Numbered from the stretch's first letter, positions 9,087 through 18,525 are shown. The stretch: 64,000 nucleotides of DNA from Aeromicrobium sp. Root495 (GCF_001426755.1 NZ_LMFJ01000001.1:1774467-1838466); one strand, 5' to 3'. Numbers and translations are program-made. The notes: generated by a model not told the origin, from the sequence alone.

Positions 9087-12000
9087 TCACTGGAAGTCGC
9101 GGGCCTGGTGGCGGGCCGGCATGGCCCCCGAGGCCTGGGGATACAGGGCCTCCACCCGTTCCACGCGCTGGGCCACGAGGTTGACCACCCCGTCGCCCGT
9201 GACCTCGAGCATCCCCTGGACCACGACCCCGGCTGCCGTGCGGAAGACCCGTCGATGTTCCTCCCACACCGTGGCGAAGACGACGACGTTGAGCATGCCC
9301 GTCTCGTCCTCCAAGTTGAGGAAGGTGACGCCACCTGCGGTCATGGGACGTTGGCGGTGCGTGATGAGTCCGCCCACCCGGACGTAGCGACGCGACGCGC
9401 CCTCCCCCAGGTCCTTGGCCACGCCCTCGGCCATGGCGTCGCCGACGGACCAGACGCCTTCGGAGCGCAGCAGCTCGCGCAGGTGGCTGAACGGGTGCTC
9501 CTCGGGAGAGACCGACGTGGCCCAGAGGTCGGCCACCGTAAGCTCGACGTCGCTCATGCCCGGCAGCGTGGGTGGACGCACGGCCACGGCGGTGCCCTCC
9601 AGGAGGTCGAGGGAGTCGACGTAGCCCGCGTTCCACAGCGCCTCGCGCCGGCTCAGGCCGAAGACGTCGAACGCCCCCGCGGTGGCCAACGCCTCCATCT
9701 GGGCCGTCGTGAGGCCCGTGCGCCGCGCGACGTCGGTCATGTCGGTGAAGGGTCGTTCCTGACGGACCCGGACCACGTGCGCGGCGACGTCGGCACCGAT
9801 GCCCTTGACGTCGGTGAGGCCCATGCGGATGGCCAGGGCCCCGTCGCGGCGATGGTCCTCCAGCGAGTGCCGGGCCCGGCGGTCGAACCGCGGGACCTGC
9901 GGCTGCGTCCCGACGCACGAGTCCAGGCCCGTGGTGCGGACGGCCCCGTCGAGCGCCTCGAGGTCGGCCTGGGCCTGCGAGGCCTGGATGCACGGACGGC
10001 GGGTGACCACGCCGTGACGCCGGGCGTCGGCCACGAGCGACTGCGGAGAGTAGAACCCCATGGGCTGGTTGCGCAGGAGCGCAGCGCAGAACGCTGCCGG
10101 GAAGTGCAGCTTGAGCCAGCTGCTGGCATAGACGAGCAGCGCGAAGCTGAGCGCGTGGCTCTCGGCGAAGCCGAAGTTGGCGAACGACTGGATGCGCACG
10201 TAGATGGCGTCGGCCTCCTCCCCCACGATGCCGTGCTTGGCCATGCCCGCGAAGAGCTTCTCGCGCAACGTCTCGATGCGTTCGAGCCCGCGCTTGGAGC
10301 CCATGGCGCGGCGCAGGAGGTCGGCCTCGTCGGGGGTGCAGTCGCCGATGGCGATGGCCATCTGCATGAGCTGCTCCTGGAACAGCGGCACCCCTTTGGT
10401 GCGCCGCAGGACCGGCTCGAGGACGGGGTGCGGGTACGTGACGGGGTCGACGCCCGTGGCCCTGCGGATGTACGGGTGCACCGCTCCGCCCTGGATCGGC
10501 CCGGGACGGATGAGCGCGATCTCGATGGCGAGGTCGTAGAAGCAGCGCGGCTGGAGCCGGGGCAGCGTGCCGATCTGGGCGCGGCTCTCCACCTGGAAGA
10601 CGCCGATGGAGTCGGCCTTGCAGAGCATGTCGTAGACGCCGGCCTCCTCCTTGGGCATGGTGTCGAGGCTCCACTCCTCGCCGAGGTGCTGCTTCACGAG
10701 GTCGAAGGTGTGCTGCAGGGCGCCGAGCATGCCCAGGCCGAGCAGGTCGAACTTGACCAGACCCATCCAGGCGCTGGCGTCCTTGTCCCACTGCAGCACG
10801 GTGCGGTCGTCCATCCGCGCCCGCTCGATGGGGCAGACCTCGCCCACGGGTCGCTCGGTGAGCACCATGCCGCCGGAGTGGATGCCCAGGTGCCGGGGCG
10901 CACCGAGGAAGGACGCGGCCAGCGCCACGACCGCCTTGGGGATCCCCGAGGACTCGACGTCGTCGGGGTGGATGGCGCCCCAGCGCTCGATGCCCTTGCT
11001 CCACGCGTCCTGCTGGCCCGGTGAGTAGCCGAGCGCCTTGGCGGCGTCGCGCACGGCCGAGCGGGGGCGGTACTGGATGACGTTGGCCACCTGGGCGGCG
11101 TTGCGGCGCCCGTACGTGTCGTAGACCCACTGGATGACCTCCTCGCGGCGGTCGGAGTCGAAGTCGACGTCGATGTCGGGCTCCTCCTCCCGCGTGGCGG
11201 CCAGGAAGCGCTCGAACGGGAGGTCGTAGTAGATGGAGTCGATGGCGGTGATCTTGAGGGCGTAGCAGACCGCGGAGTTGGCCGAGGAGCCTCGGCCCTG
11301 GCAGAGGATGCCCTGCTCGCGGGCGAACGCCACGATGCCGTGGACGATGAGGAAGTAGCCCGGGAAGTCCTTCTCCTCGATGACCGCCAGCTCGCGCTGC
11401 AGGCGTTCCTCCGCCTCCTCCCGGTTGTGGGCGTACCGCTCGTCGGCGCCGAGACGCACGAGCTCGCGCAGCCAGCTCATGGGGGTGTGGCCCTCGGGTG
11501 CCTGCACGGGCAGGCGCGGGCGGGCCTTCTGCAGGTCGAAGCCGATCTCGTCGGCGATGGCCACCGAGCGCGCCACGGCGCCGGGGTAGCGCGCGAACCG
11601 CGCCTGCATCTCGGCGCCCGAGCGCAGGAACGCGCCACCGGCGACGTCGAGCCAGCCGTCCATGTCGGCGAGGCTGCGGCGTGCCCGGACGGCCGCCATG
11701 GCCTGCGCGAGGCGACGGTCGGCGGGGGCCGCGCCATGCACGTTGTTGGTGGCGACGACGGGGAGCCCGTGGTCGTGCGCCAGCTGGGCGAGGACGTCGT
11801 TGACCTCGTCGTCGCGCGGGTTGCCGTGGCGGGTGAGCTCGACGACGACCGACTCGAGCCCGAACAGCGCCGTGAGCCGGTCGAGCTCGCGCGCCGCCGC
11901 CTCCCGGCCGCCCGAGGCGAGCGCGGCACGGACCGAGCCCTTGCGGCAGCCCGTGAGGACGAGCCAGTGGTCGCGCCCCGTGGCGGCCAGCTCCTCGAGG

Positions 12001-12515
12001 TCGTAGAGCGGTCGGCCCTTCTCGTCGCCGCGCAGGTGCGCCTCGGTGAGGGCCGCCGACAGGCGGTGGTAGCCCTCGACGCCCCGCGCCAGGACGAGGA
12101 GGTGGCTCCCCTCGGGGTCGGCCACGCCGTTCTGCGGGCGGTCGAGGCCCAGCGAGAGCTCGCTGCCGTAGACGGTCTGCAGGCCGGGGAACGCCTGGGC
12201 CGCCTCGGCGAACAGCGGAGCGCCGTGGAAGCCGTCGTGGTCGGTGAGGGCGAGGCCGTGCAGACCGAGACGGACCGCCTCCTCCACGAGCGACTCGGGA
12301 CTGCTCGCGCCGTCGAGGAAGCTGTAGTGGCTGTGGACGTGGAGCTCGGCGTACGGCACGACGGCGTCGGGGCGCGGCACCTCCACCTGCTCGGGCGGTG
12401 AGTACCGGGCCCGCTTGCGGCTGAACGCGGGACCGTCGCCGCCGTCGGGGGTGGGTCTCCCGGAGAGCCGGCGCTCCAGCTCGCGCCACGGCATCTCCGG
12501 GTTGTTCCAGTTCAC
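9087..12515 (-). CDS. dnaE2: Error-prone DNA polymerase III alpha, DnaE2
   Basis: DnaE2 is the translesion polymerase of the actinobacterial mutasome. The 1,142-residue product has an N-terminal PHP domain (AELHVHSHYSFLDGAS), the palm with PDIDVDFDSDRRE near residue 448, fingers and OB-fold, and the short RDFQ-type C-terminus typical of DnaE2. I chose the GTG at 12515 (start of NWNNPEMPWRELERR) because GGAGAAGG lies 6 bases upstream and the sequence matches known DnaE2 N-termini. The longer reading to 12572 runs through a palindromic repeat and is rejected. It is downstream of imuB and under the same LexA box. Confidence 0.95.
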   Translation of the reverse strand: MNWNNPEMPWRELERRLSGRPTPDGGDGPAFSRKRARYSPPEQVEVPRPDAVVPYAELHVHSHYSFLDGASSPESLVEEAVRLGLHGLALTDHDGFHGAPLFAEAAQAFPGLQTVYGSELSLGLDRPQNGVADPEGSHLLVLARGVEGYHRLSAALTEAHLRGDEKGRPLYDLEELAATGRDHWLVLTGCRKGSVRAALASGGREAAARELDRLTALFGLESVVVELTRHGNPRDDEVNDVLAQLAHDHGLPVVATNNVHGAAPADRRLAQAMAAVRARRSLADMDGWLDVAGGAFLRSGAEMQARFARYPGAVARSVAIADEIGFDLQKARPRLPVQAPEGHTPMSWLRELVRLGADERYAHNREEAEERLQRELAVIEEKDFPGYFLIVHGIVAFAREQGILCQGRGSSANSAVCYALKITAIDSIYYDLPFERFLAATREEEPDIDVDFDSDRREEVIQWVYDTYGRRNAAQVANVIQYRPRSAVRDAAKALGYSPGQQDAWSKGIERWGAIHPDDVESSGIPKAVVALAASFLGAPRHLGIHSGGMVLTERPVGEVCPIERARMDDRTVLQWDKDASAWMGLVKFDLLGLGMLGALQHTFDLVKQHLGEEWSLDTMPKEEAGVYDMLCKADSIGVFQVESRAQIGTLPRLQPRCFYDLAIEIALIRPGPIQGGAVHPYIRRATGVDPVTYPHPVLEPVLRRTKGVPLFQEQLMQMAIAIGDCTPDEADLLRRAMGSKRGLERIETLREKLFAGMAKHGIVGEEADAIYVRIQSFANFGFAESHALSFALLVYASSWLKLHFPAAFCAALLRNQPMGFYSPQSLVADARRHGVVTRRPCIQASQAQADLEALDGAVRTTGLDSCVGTQPQVPRFDRRARHSLEDHRRDGALAIRMGLTDVKGIGADVAAHVVRVRQERPFTDMTDVARRTGLTTAQMEALATAGAFDVFGLSRREALWNAGYVDSLDLLEGTAVAVRPPTLPGMSDVELTVADLWATSVSPEEHPFSHLRELLRSEGVWSVGDAMAEGVAKDLGEGASRRYVRVGGLITHRQRPMTAGGVTFLNLEDETGMLNVVVFATVWEEHRRVFRTAAGVVVQGMLEVTGDGVVNLVAQRVERVEALYPQASGAMPARHQARDFQ

Positions 12516-12523
12516 GCCCTTCT

Positions 12524-12588
12524 CCGCTGAGTGTGACGTTTGCGGGGTGAGATCGCTGTTCTTACCCCGCAAACGTCACACTCAGCGG
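12524..12588. repeat. 65-bp palindromic repeat, family 1, copy A
   Basis: Perfect 25-bp arms at 12524-12548 and 12564-12588 flank a 15-nt loop, with outer sequence CCGCTGAGTGTGACG. Related copies with the same 65-bp length or the same 51-bp core span occur at 44940-44990 and 47033-47097. This copy lies between imuB and dnaE2, inside the operon, where it may act as a partial terminator or mRNA stabiliser. Confidence 0.85.
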
Positions 12589-12596
12589 GGACGGGG

Positions 12597-14123
12597 CTAG
12601 TCATAGCGGGCCTCGGTCCACCACTGGCCGTTCTCGACGACCATGAGCCACGCGCTGCCGTCGACGCCGACCACCTGGAACCGGGCGACCCGGCGCGCTG
12701 CGGCCTCGTCCCACCACTGCTCGTCGACGGGCCAGGGGCCGGCCCAGGCCGCCACGCGCTGCCACGGGTCGCCCTGCTGGGCGCGGAACCGGGCCGGAGG
12801 GCAGCTGATGCCGCCGCGGCCGTCGACGCCCACGACCTGGTCCTCCGCCCCCACCACGAGCGCCGGGAAGGGCTCGCGATAGACCGTGGCAGGCGCGGGG
12901 GCCGGCACCTGGCCGGGCCAGGGCCGCGCTGCCGGGCGGACGCCGTCGGCCCGCTCGCCCCACGTGACGAGGGCCCGCCGGGAGGCCGGACCACGGCCGC
13001 CCTGCACCGAGGGCGCCACCACGCCGTCGTGGCCCACGAGCGACTGCACGCGCGCCACGCCGCGCTCGACCTGCTCGTCGGCACCGGGGCCGAAGAGGGC
13101 GTCGGCGTGGTCGCCGAGAGGCTCGACGACCTCGGGCACGAGCCGGACCGCCTCGACGGGGCCGTGCGCCGGCTGCGCCGTGAGCTGCCACCGGACCCGG
13201 TCGACGAGGTCGGCGGTGCCGAACCAGCGCGGGTGCGCCCAGCGACGCGAGGAGGAGACGACGCCGTCGACGTCGGCCTCGATGCGCACGGCGGTGCAGA
13301 CCAGGCCGTGGCCGGCGAGGTCGGCCACGAAGCGCTCGGCCGTGGTGCGCAGGCTGAAGGCGATGGGCTCCACGAGCGACAGCGGCGGCTCCAGCGCCAG
13401 CGCGGCCACGAGCTCGGGCGGGGGCTGGCGCCGGCTGATGGGGTGCGGGTCGCCGCCCGAGGCCAGCCGGTGCAGCAGGGCGCCGTGCGTGCCGAACCGG
13501 GTGTGGACGTCGGACTGCGGGAGCCGCGCGAACGCACCCAACGAGGACAGGCCGAGCCTGCGCAGCAGACTCACGAGCTCGGGGTCGTCGAGCACCTCCA
13601 CCGGGAGGTCGGCGAGGAAGTCGCCCGAGCCGCCGGTGGGCACCACGACGACGTCCTGCGGCGCCGCTCGACGGGCCGCCTGCTCGGCGGCGAACAGCCC
13701 GTCGGCCACGCCCAGGCGGACGTCCCAGACCCCGAGCGACACGATGCGCTCGGCGATGACGGCGGCCGCCTCGGCCTCGCCGCCGTAGAACCGGGTGGGC
13801 ACCCGCAGGGCGCACAGACCGGGGCGCAGCGGCGCGACCCCGGGACTGAGCTCCTCGACGGCCTCCAGCACGGCGTCGAAGGCCCGGGCGTCGGCGTCGG
13901 GACGGGAAGGAGCCAGGACGAGCTCGGGGCACCGGGCCTGGGCGTCGCGCCGACGCATCCCGCGGCGCACGCCGTCGACCCGTGCCGCGGGCGAGCACGC
14001 CAGCACGACGTTGTTCTCGAGGACGGCCACCGGGGCATCGGGGCGCAGCTCCTCCAGGGCGGCCATGACCGGCCAGTCGGGGCACCACACCGTCATGGTG
14101 CGCAGCGGCGGCGACACGCTCAC
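12597..14123 (-). CDS. imuB: ImuB, catalytically inactive Y-family polymerase
   Basis: ImuB is the adaptor of the ImuA'-ImuB-DnaE2 mutasome and links DnaE2 to the beta clamp. The 508-residue protein has the Y-family fold but lacks the acidic catalytic residues of the DxD motifs; the N-terminus reads WCPDWPVMAALEE instead. The C-terminal region after residue 350 is Pro/Ala-rich. ALVTWGE there may correspond to a clamp-binding peptide, but this is a weak match. The GTG start overlaps the TGA of imuA' (GTGA). A later ATG nine codons in is an alternative start. Confidence 0.9.
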   Translation of the reverse strand: MSVSPPLRTMTVWCPDWPVMAALEELRPDAPVAVLENNVVLACSPAARVDGVRRGMRRRDAQARCPELVLAPSRPDADARAFDAVLEAVEELSPGVAPLRPGLCALRVPTRFYGGEAEAAAVIAERIVSLGVWDVRLGVADGLFAAEQAARRAAPQDVVVVPTGGSGDFLADLPVEVLDDPELVSLLRRLGLSSLGAFARLPQSDVHTRFGTHGALLHRLASGGDPHPISRRQPPPELVAALALEPPLSLVEPIAFSLRTTAERFVADLAGHGLVCTAVRIEADVDGVVSSSRRWAHPRWFGTADLVDRVRWQLTAQPAHGPVEAVRLVPEVVEPLGDHADALFGPGADEQVERGVARVQSLVGHDGVVAPSVQGGRGPASRRALVTWGERADGVRPAARPWPGQVPAPAPATVYREPFPALVVGAEDQVVGVDGRGGISCPPARFRAQQGDPWQRVAAWAGPWPVDEQWWDEAAARRVARFQVVGVDGSAWLMVVENGQWWTEARYD

Positions 14124-14809
14124 GAGACCACCCGCACAGGATCCGGGACGGCCTCGACGCGCCGGACCTGCTCGGCCTCGACGGGGCGGACCGCGAGGTC
14201 GGCCGCGGGCAGCCACAGCTCACGCTCGCGCGGCGGTGCAGCACCGCGGCGCACCTCGAGCCGGACCCGGCGGGCCTTGAGCCGGCCGTGCCCCTGCTCC
14301 AGGCCCTCCCAGCGGGTCCCGGCCACGGTGAGGCGGGCGTCGCAGCGCGGCCACTCCCCCCACGCCACGAGCACGGCACCGCGCTTGCGCAGGCGGGCCG
14401 CGAGCCGGGCCGCCTCGCCCTGGCGCACTGGACCGGGTGGGCGCACGAGCACGAGGTCGACGACGTCGGCGAGGGCGGCCACGACCTCGAGCCAGCGCTC
14501 CCGCGGCTCGGGCACGACGATGGTGCGCTCGAGCTGGAGACCGTAGGTCTGGGCCGCCTCGACCCCGAGGTCCTGGACCCCCACGATCCCGCACCACGCA
14601 CCGGCCAGCGAGGGACCGGCGGCGAGCAGCAGCGCGGCGCTGGCGGCGTCGACCCCGTAGACCCCGCCGGCGCGCAGCTGCAGCAGGCCAGAGAGCGCGG
14701 GGTGCGTGGCCACGGGCTCGGCGGTGGGCCCGCTCTGGATCCGCTCGACCTTCTGCTGGAGCTCAGCGAGGAGCTCGCTGCGGACGGGATCGAGGGAGGT
14801 GACGCTCAC
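14120..14809 (-). CDS. ImuA'-type RecA-like mutasome protein
   Basis: The 229-residue protein sits first in the SOS mutagenesis operon, where ImuA' is found in mycobacteria. It resembles the RecA/ImuA fold, but the Walker A region (GGVYGVDAASAALLL) has no GKT, so ATP binding is doubtful. Start GTG at 14809 is chosen because it lies 10 bases after a perfect LexA box, without a Shine-Dalgarno site. The reading that continues to 14866 would run through the operator. Confidence 0.85.
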   Translation of the reverse strand: MSVTSLDPVRSELLAELQQKVERIQSGPTAEPVATHPALSGLLQLRAGGVYGVDAASAALLLAAGPSLAGAWCGIVGVQDLGVEAAQTYGLQLERTIVVPEPRERWLEVVAALADVVDLVLVRPPGPVRQGEAARLAARLRKRGAVLVAWGEWPRCDARLTVAGTRWEGLEQGHGRLKARRVRLEVRRGAAPPRERELWLPAADLAVRPVEAEQVRRVEAVPDPVRVVS

Positions 14810-14819
14810 CCACCCATGT

Positions 14820-14835
14820 TCGAACACCTGTTCGA
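14820..14835 (-). promoter_or_regulatory. LexA (SOS) box of imuA'-imuB-dnaE2
   Basis: TCGAACACCTGTTCGA is a perfect match to the actinobacterial LexA consensus TCGAAC-N4-GTTCGA. It lies 10 bases before the imuA' start. Induction on DNA damage is the established behaviour of this operon in mycobacteria. Confidence 0.92.
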
Positions 14836-14867
14836 ACGAGTCAAGTCGTCCGGCGTTTCGTCTCACC

Positions 14868-14911
14868 CCTCGACGGGTTCAGGGAGCAGGCGCTCCCTGG
14901 ACCCGTCGAGG
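14868..14911. repeat. 44-bp palindromic repeat, family 2, copy A
   Basis: Arms of 20 bases beginning CCTCGACGGG and ending CCCGTCGAGG pair with one mismatch around a 4-base loop. It lies just downstream of the ABC transporter ATPase stop and upstream of the SOS operon. A second copy of identical span lies at 49757-49800. It probably acts as a terminator and is of REP-like origin. Confidence 0.75.
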
Positions 14912-14916
14912 ATCCG

Positions 14917-16629
14917 TCAGGACCCGAGGGAGATGGTGCCGCCGGGGATGGCGTCGAGCAGGCGTCGCGTGTACGCCTCGCGCGGCTCGTCGAACACCTG
15001 GGACACGCTCGAGTGCTCCACGACCTTGCCGTTCTGCATGACCAGCACGTCGTCGGCGATCTGGCGCACCACCGCGAGGTCGTGGGTGATGAACAGGTAC
15101 GACAGGCCCAGCTCGGCCTGCAGGTCGTTCAGCAGCTCCAGGATCTGCGCCTGCACCAGCACGTCGAGAGCCGAGACGGCCTCGTCGCAGATGACGACCT
15201 CAGGGTCCAGGGCGAGCGCACGGGCGATGGCCACGCGCTGGCGCTGGCCGCCGGAGAGCTCCGCAGGGAAGCGGCTCATGACCGTGGTGGGCAGGGCGAC
15301 CTTGTCGAGCAGGTCGCGGACCTTGGCCTCGCGCTCCTTCTTGGAGCCGATGTCGTGCGTGCGCAGCGGCTCCTCGATGGACTGGTAGATGGAGTACAAC
15401 GGGTCGAGCGAGGCGTACGGGTTCTGGAACACCGGCTGGAGCTGGCGACGGAACCGCAGACGATCCTTCTTGCTGGTCAGGTCCTTGACGTCGACGCCGT
15501 CGAACAGCACCCGTCCCGACGTGATGGGCAGCAGCCCCAGCACCATGCGGGCCACGGTGGACTTGCCCGAGCCGGACTCCCCCACGATGGCGGTGGTGGT
15601 GCCGCGCTTGAGCCGGAACGAGACGTCGTCGACGGCCGGGAAGTCGACCTTCTGCCACGGGCGGGCACCACGGAGCTGGAAGATCTTGGTGAGGTTCTCC
15701 GCCACGACGATGTCGTCAGCGCCCTCGCCCAGCACGACGTTGCTCTGGGCCACCTCGGCCGCGATCTCGCCGGCGGTCTGCACCGCCTGCTCGCGCACCT
15801 CGGCACGGGCCCGCTGCGACGAGAGCCGCTGCGACGCGATGGAGGGCGCCTTGGAGACGAGCCGCTGCGTGTACGGGTGCTCCGGCTCGCGCAGGATCTC
15901 CAGGGCGGGACCGGACTCCACGACCTTGCCGCGGTACATGACCACGAGGTGGTCGGCCCGCTCCGCCGCGAGACCGAGGTCGTGCGTGATGAGCATGACC
16001 GCGATGCCGAGGTCGTCGGTGAGCATGTCGAGGTGGTCGAGGATCTGCTTCTGGACCGTGACGTCGAGCGCCGACGTGGGCTCGTCGGCGATGAGCAGCT
16101 TGGGGCGGGCCGCCAGGCCCATGGCGATGAGCGCACGCTGGCGCATGCCGCCGGAGAACTCGTGCGGGTACTGGCGGGCTCGACGCTCGGCGTCGGGCAG
16201 GCCGGCCTCCTCGAGGAGCTCGACGACGCGACGGTCGGCCTCCTTGCCCTCGGCCACGCCGTTGGCGACGAGGGCCTCCTTGATCTGGAAGCCCACCTTC
16301 CACAACGGGTTGAGGTTGGACATGGGGTCCTGCGGCACCAGGCCGATGGACGAGCCGCGCAGGGCGAGGATGTCGTCCTTCTTGGCGTGGGCGATGTCCT
16401 GGCCCTCGAACTCGATGGTGCCGCCGGTGACCACGCCGGCACCGGGCAGCAGCCCGATCACGGAGTGGGCCAGCGTGGACTTGCCCGAGCCGGACTCTCC
16501 CACGATGGCCACGGTCTGACCGGGGTAGATGGTGAGGCTGGCGCCGTCGACGGCGGGCAGGATCTTCTTCTTCTCGCCCCGGAACCCGACGTGCAGGTCC
16601 GTGATCTTGAGCAGCGGTGTCTCGGTCAT
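14917..16629 (-). CDS. Peptide ABC transporter, fused double ATPase
   Basis: The 570-residue protein joins two nucleotide-binding domains in tandem (DppD-DppF type). Each has Walker A GESGSGKST (near residues 40 and 345), a signature (FSGGMRQR; LSGGQRQR) and Walker B (LLIADEPTSALD; VVICDEAVSALD). It powers the permease pair encoded just upstream and overlaps the second permease (ATGA). Oligopeptide/dipeptide-family C-terminal extensions (EHPYTQRL) follow the first domain. The substrate cannot be read from sequence. Confidence 0.93.
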   Translation of the reverse strand: MTETPLLKITDLHVGFRGEKKKILPAVDGASLTIYPGQTVAIVGESGSGKSTLAHSVIGLLPGAGVVTGGTIEFEGQDIAHAKKDDILALRGSSIGLVPQDPMSNLNPLWKVGFQIKEALVANGVAEGKEADRRVVELLEEAGLPDAERRARQYPHEFSGGMRQRALIAMGLAARPKLLIADEPTSALDVTVQKQILDHLDMLTDDLGIAVMLITHDLGLAAERADHLVVMYRGKVVESGPALEILREPEHPYTQRLVSKAPSIASQRLSSQRARAEVREQAVQTAGEIAAEVAQSNVVLGEGADDIVVAENLTKIFQLRGARPWQKVDFPAVDDVSFRLKRGTTTAIVGESGSGKSTVARMVLGLLPITSGRVLFDGVDVKDLTSKKDRLRFRRQLQPVFQNPYASLDPLYSIYQSIEEPLRTHDIGSKKEREAKVRDLLDKVALPTTVMSRFPAELSGGQRQRVAIARALALDPEVVICDEAVSALDVLVQAQILELLNDLQAELGLSYLFITHDLAVVRQIADDVLVMQNGKVVEHSSVSQVFDEPREAYTRRLLDAIPGGTISLGS

Positions 16630-17603
16630 GACTTCCTCGCCTTCGGGTCGAGCGCCTCGCGCACGGCCTCGCCGAGCAGGATGAAGCCGAGCACCGTGAC
16701 GGCCAGCGCGGTGGCCGGGACCCACATGACGGTGAGGTGCGTGCCGGACCGGACCTGGTTGGTCGCGCCGGACAGGTCGTTGCCCCACGAGGCGACGTTG
16801 GACGGCAGCCCCAGGCCGAGGAACGAGAGCGAGGTCTCGGCGACGATGAACGTGCCCAGCAGGATCGTGGCGGTCACGATGACCGGCGCGAGCGCGTTGG
16901 GGACGATGTGGCGGCGCAGGTTGACGAGCCGCGAGGCGCCGATGGCGGTCGCGGCGTCGACGAACTCGAGGTTCTTGACCTCGAGCACCGCACCACGCAT
17001 CTGGCGCGTGATCTGCGGCCACGCGAACAACGACAGCGCCATGACGACGACCAGCACGGACCCCCAGAAGCCTCGCTGCGGATAGAGGTTGTTGATGACG
17101 GCGATGACCACGAGGCACGCGAGCAGCAGCGGGATGGAGAAGAAGATGTCGCTGAAGCGCGAGACCAGCGTGTCGACCCAGCCCCCGTAGAAGCCGGCGA
17201 CGGCTCCCGTGACCATGCCGAGGAGCGTGGCGACGATCGTCGTGAGGACGCCGACGGCCACCGAGGCCCGCGCGCCGTACACGGTGCGGGCCCACACGTC
17301 GTAGCCGAGGAAGGTGTAGCCGAACGGGTGGCCCTCGCCGGCGGGCGCGAACTGACGGTCGAGGTCGCCGTCCTGCGGATCGGCGTTCGTGAAGAGGGTC
17401 GGGAAGAAGATCGCGACCATGATGACGACGATGATGGCCGTGGCGAGCCAGAAGAGCGGCGAGCGACGCAGCCTCTTCCAGGCCTCCCGCCACTGGCTCT
17501 CGGGCGCGGCATCGATGACCACGGCATCGATGGCGCGCAGCGGGGTCTCCTCGAGGGGTGCGACGTAGCGCGCCTGTCCGGGACGGGCAGCTGACTCAGA
17601 CAT
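16626..17603 (-). CDS. Peptide ABC transporter permease (DppC-like)
   Basis: The 325-residue membrane protein has the N-terminal OppC extension with a first helix at about residues 52-72. The main transmembrane domain carries the EAA coupling loop (DAATAIGASRLVNLRRHIVPN). It overlaps DppB upstream by 8 bases and the ATPase downstream by 4, a tight operon. It forms the heterodimeric pore with the 309-residue permease. Confidence 0.92.
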   Translation of the reverse strand: MSESAARPGQARYVAPLEETPLRAIDAVVIDAAPESQWREAWKRLRRSPLFWLATAIIVVIMVAIFFPTLFTNADPQDGDLDRQFAPAGEGHPFGYTFLGYDVWARTVYGARASVAVGVLTTIVATLLGMVTGAVAGFYGGWVDTLVSRFSDIFFSIPLLLACLVVIAVINNLYPQRGFWGSVLVVVMALSLFAWPQITRQMRGAVLEVKNLEFVDAATAIGASRLVNLRRHIVPNALAPVIVTATILLGTFIVAETSLSFLGLGLPSNVASWGNDLSGATNQVRSGTHLTVMWVPATALAVTVLGFILLGEAVREALDPKARKS

Positions 17604-18525
17604 AACGGATCCTCGGGTCGAGAACGGCGTAGATGAGGTCGACGACGAGGCTCATGAACACGTAGACCATGACCATGACGGCCACGACGGTGACGGTCAC
17701 GGGGGCGTCGCCACGGTTCACGGCCTGGTAGGCCAGGTTGCCGATCCCCTGGATGTTGAAGATGCCCTCGGTGATGACGGCACCGGCCATGAGAGAGCCG
17801 AGGTTGATGCCGATGTAGGTGACCACCGGGACGAGGGAGTTGCGCAGGACGTGGTTGCGGACCACGGTGCCGTTGCTCAGCCCCTTGGCGCGAGCCGTCC
17901 GGACGTGGTCGGCGCTCAGGTTGTCGGCCACGGAGGTACGGGCGAGCCGCAGCGTGGTGGCGATGTTGGCGATGGCCAGGACGAACGCCGGGAGCAGGAG
18001 CTTCCCGATCGTCCAGTCACCGCCGACCGTGACGGGCGCCAGACCGAACTTGACCCCGAAGAACAGCTGGAGCACGAAGCCCACGACGAAGATGGGGACC
18101 GAGAGCAGCACGAGCGAGACCAGCAGGGTGGCCGAGTCGAACCAGCCGTTGCGACGCAGCCCCGCGAAGGTGCCGACCACGATGCCGATGACGGCGTCGA
18201 GCGCGAGCGCCATGAGCGCCAGGGTGACCGTGACGGGGAAGGCGTTCTGGATCTTCTCGAAGACCGGCTGTCCGTCCAGGCCCACGAAGTCGGGGTTGAA
18301 CGTGACGACGTCCTTGAGGAAGAACAGCCACTGCAGGAGGAACGGGTCGTCGAGGTGGTACTGGTCGCGGAGGGCCTGACGGACCTCGGGCGAGATGGGC
18401 TTGTCGCCGACGAGACCCAGGATCGGGTCACCGGGCCGGAGGAACACCAGCGCGTAGATGATCAGCGTGGCGCCGAGGAACACCGGGATCGTCTGCAGCA
18501 GCCGTTTGCCGACATACCACCACAC
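17596..18525 (-). CDS. Peptide ABC transporter permease (DppB-like)
   Basis: The 309-residue permease begins with the typical MWWYVGKRLLQTIPV membrane segment, then a periplasmic loop with the RPGDP signature. The EAA loop (VRTARAKGLSNGTVVRNHVLRN) contacts the ATPase. It is the first membrane gene after the binding-protein gene, separated by 139 bases holding a strong hairpin. Confidence 0.92.
   Translation of the reverse strand: MWWYVGKRLLQTIPVFLGATLIIYALVFLRPGDPILGLVGDKPISPEVRQALRDQYHLDDPFLLQWLFFLKDVVTFNPDFVGLDGQPVFEKIQNAFPVTVTLALMALALDAVIGIVVGTFAGLRRNGWFDSATLLVSLVLLSVPIFVVGFVLQLFFGVKFGLAPVTVGGDWTIGKLLLPAFVLAIANIATTLRLARTSVADNLSADHVRTARAKGLSNGTVVRNHVLRNSLVPVVTYIGINLGSLMAGAVITEGIFNIQGIGNLAYQAVNRGDAPVTVTVVAVMVMVYVFMSLVVDLIYAVLDPRIRYV

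Noticed and set aside
12516-12572. Longer dnaE2 reading beginning inside the palindrome
   Set aside because: The extra residues are encoded by repeat family 1, which has similar readings in other places, and a good ribosome site precedes the GTG at 12515.
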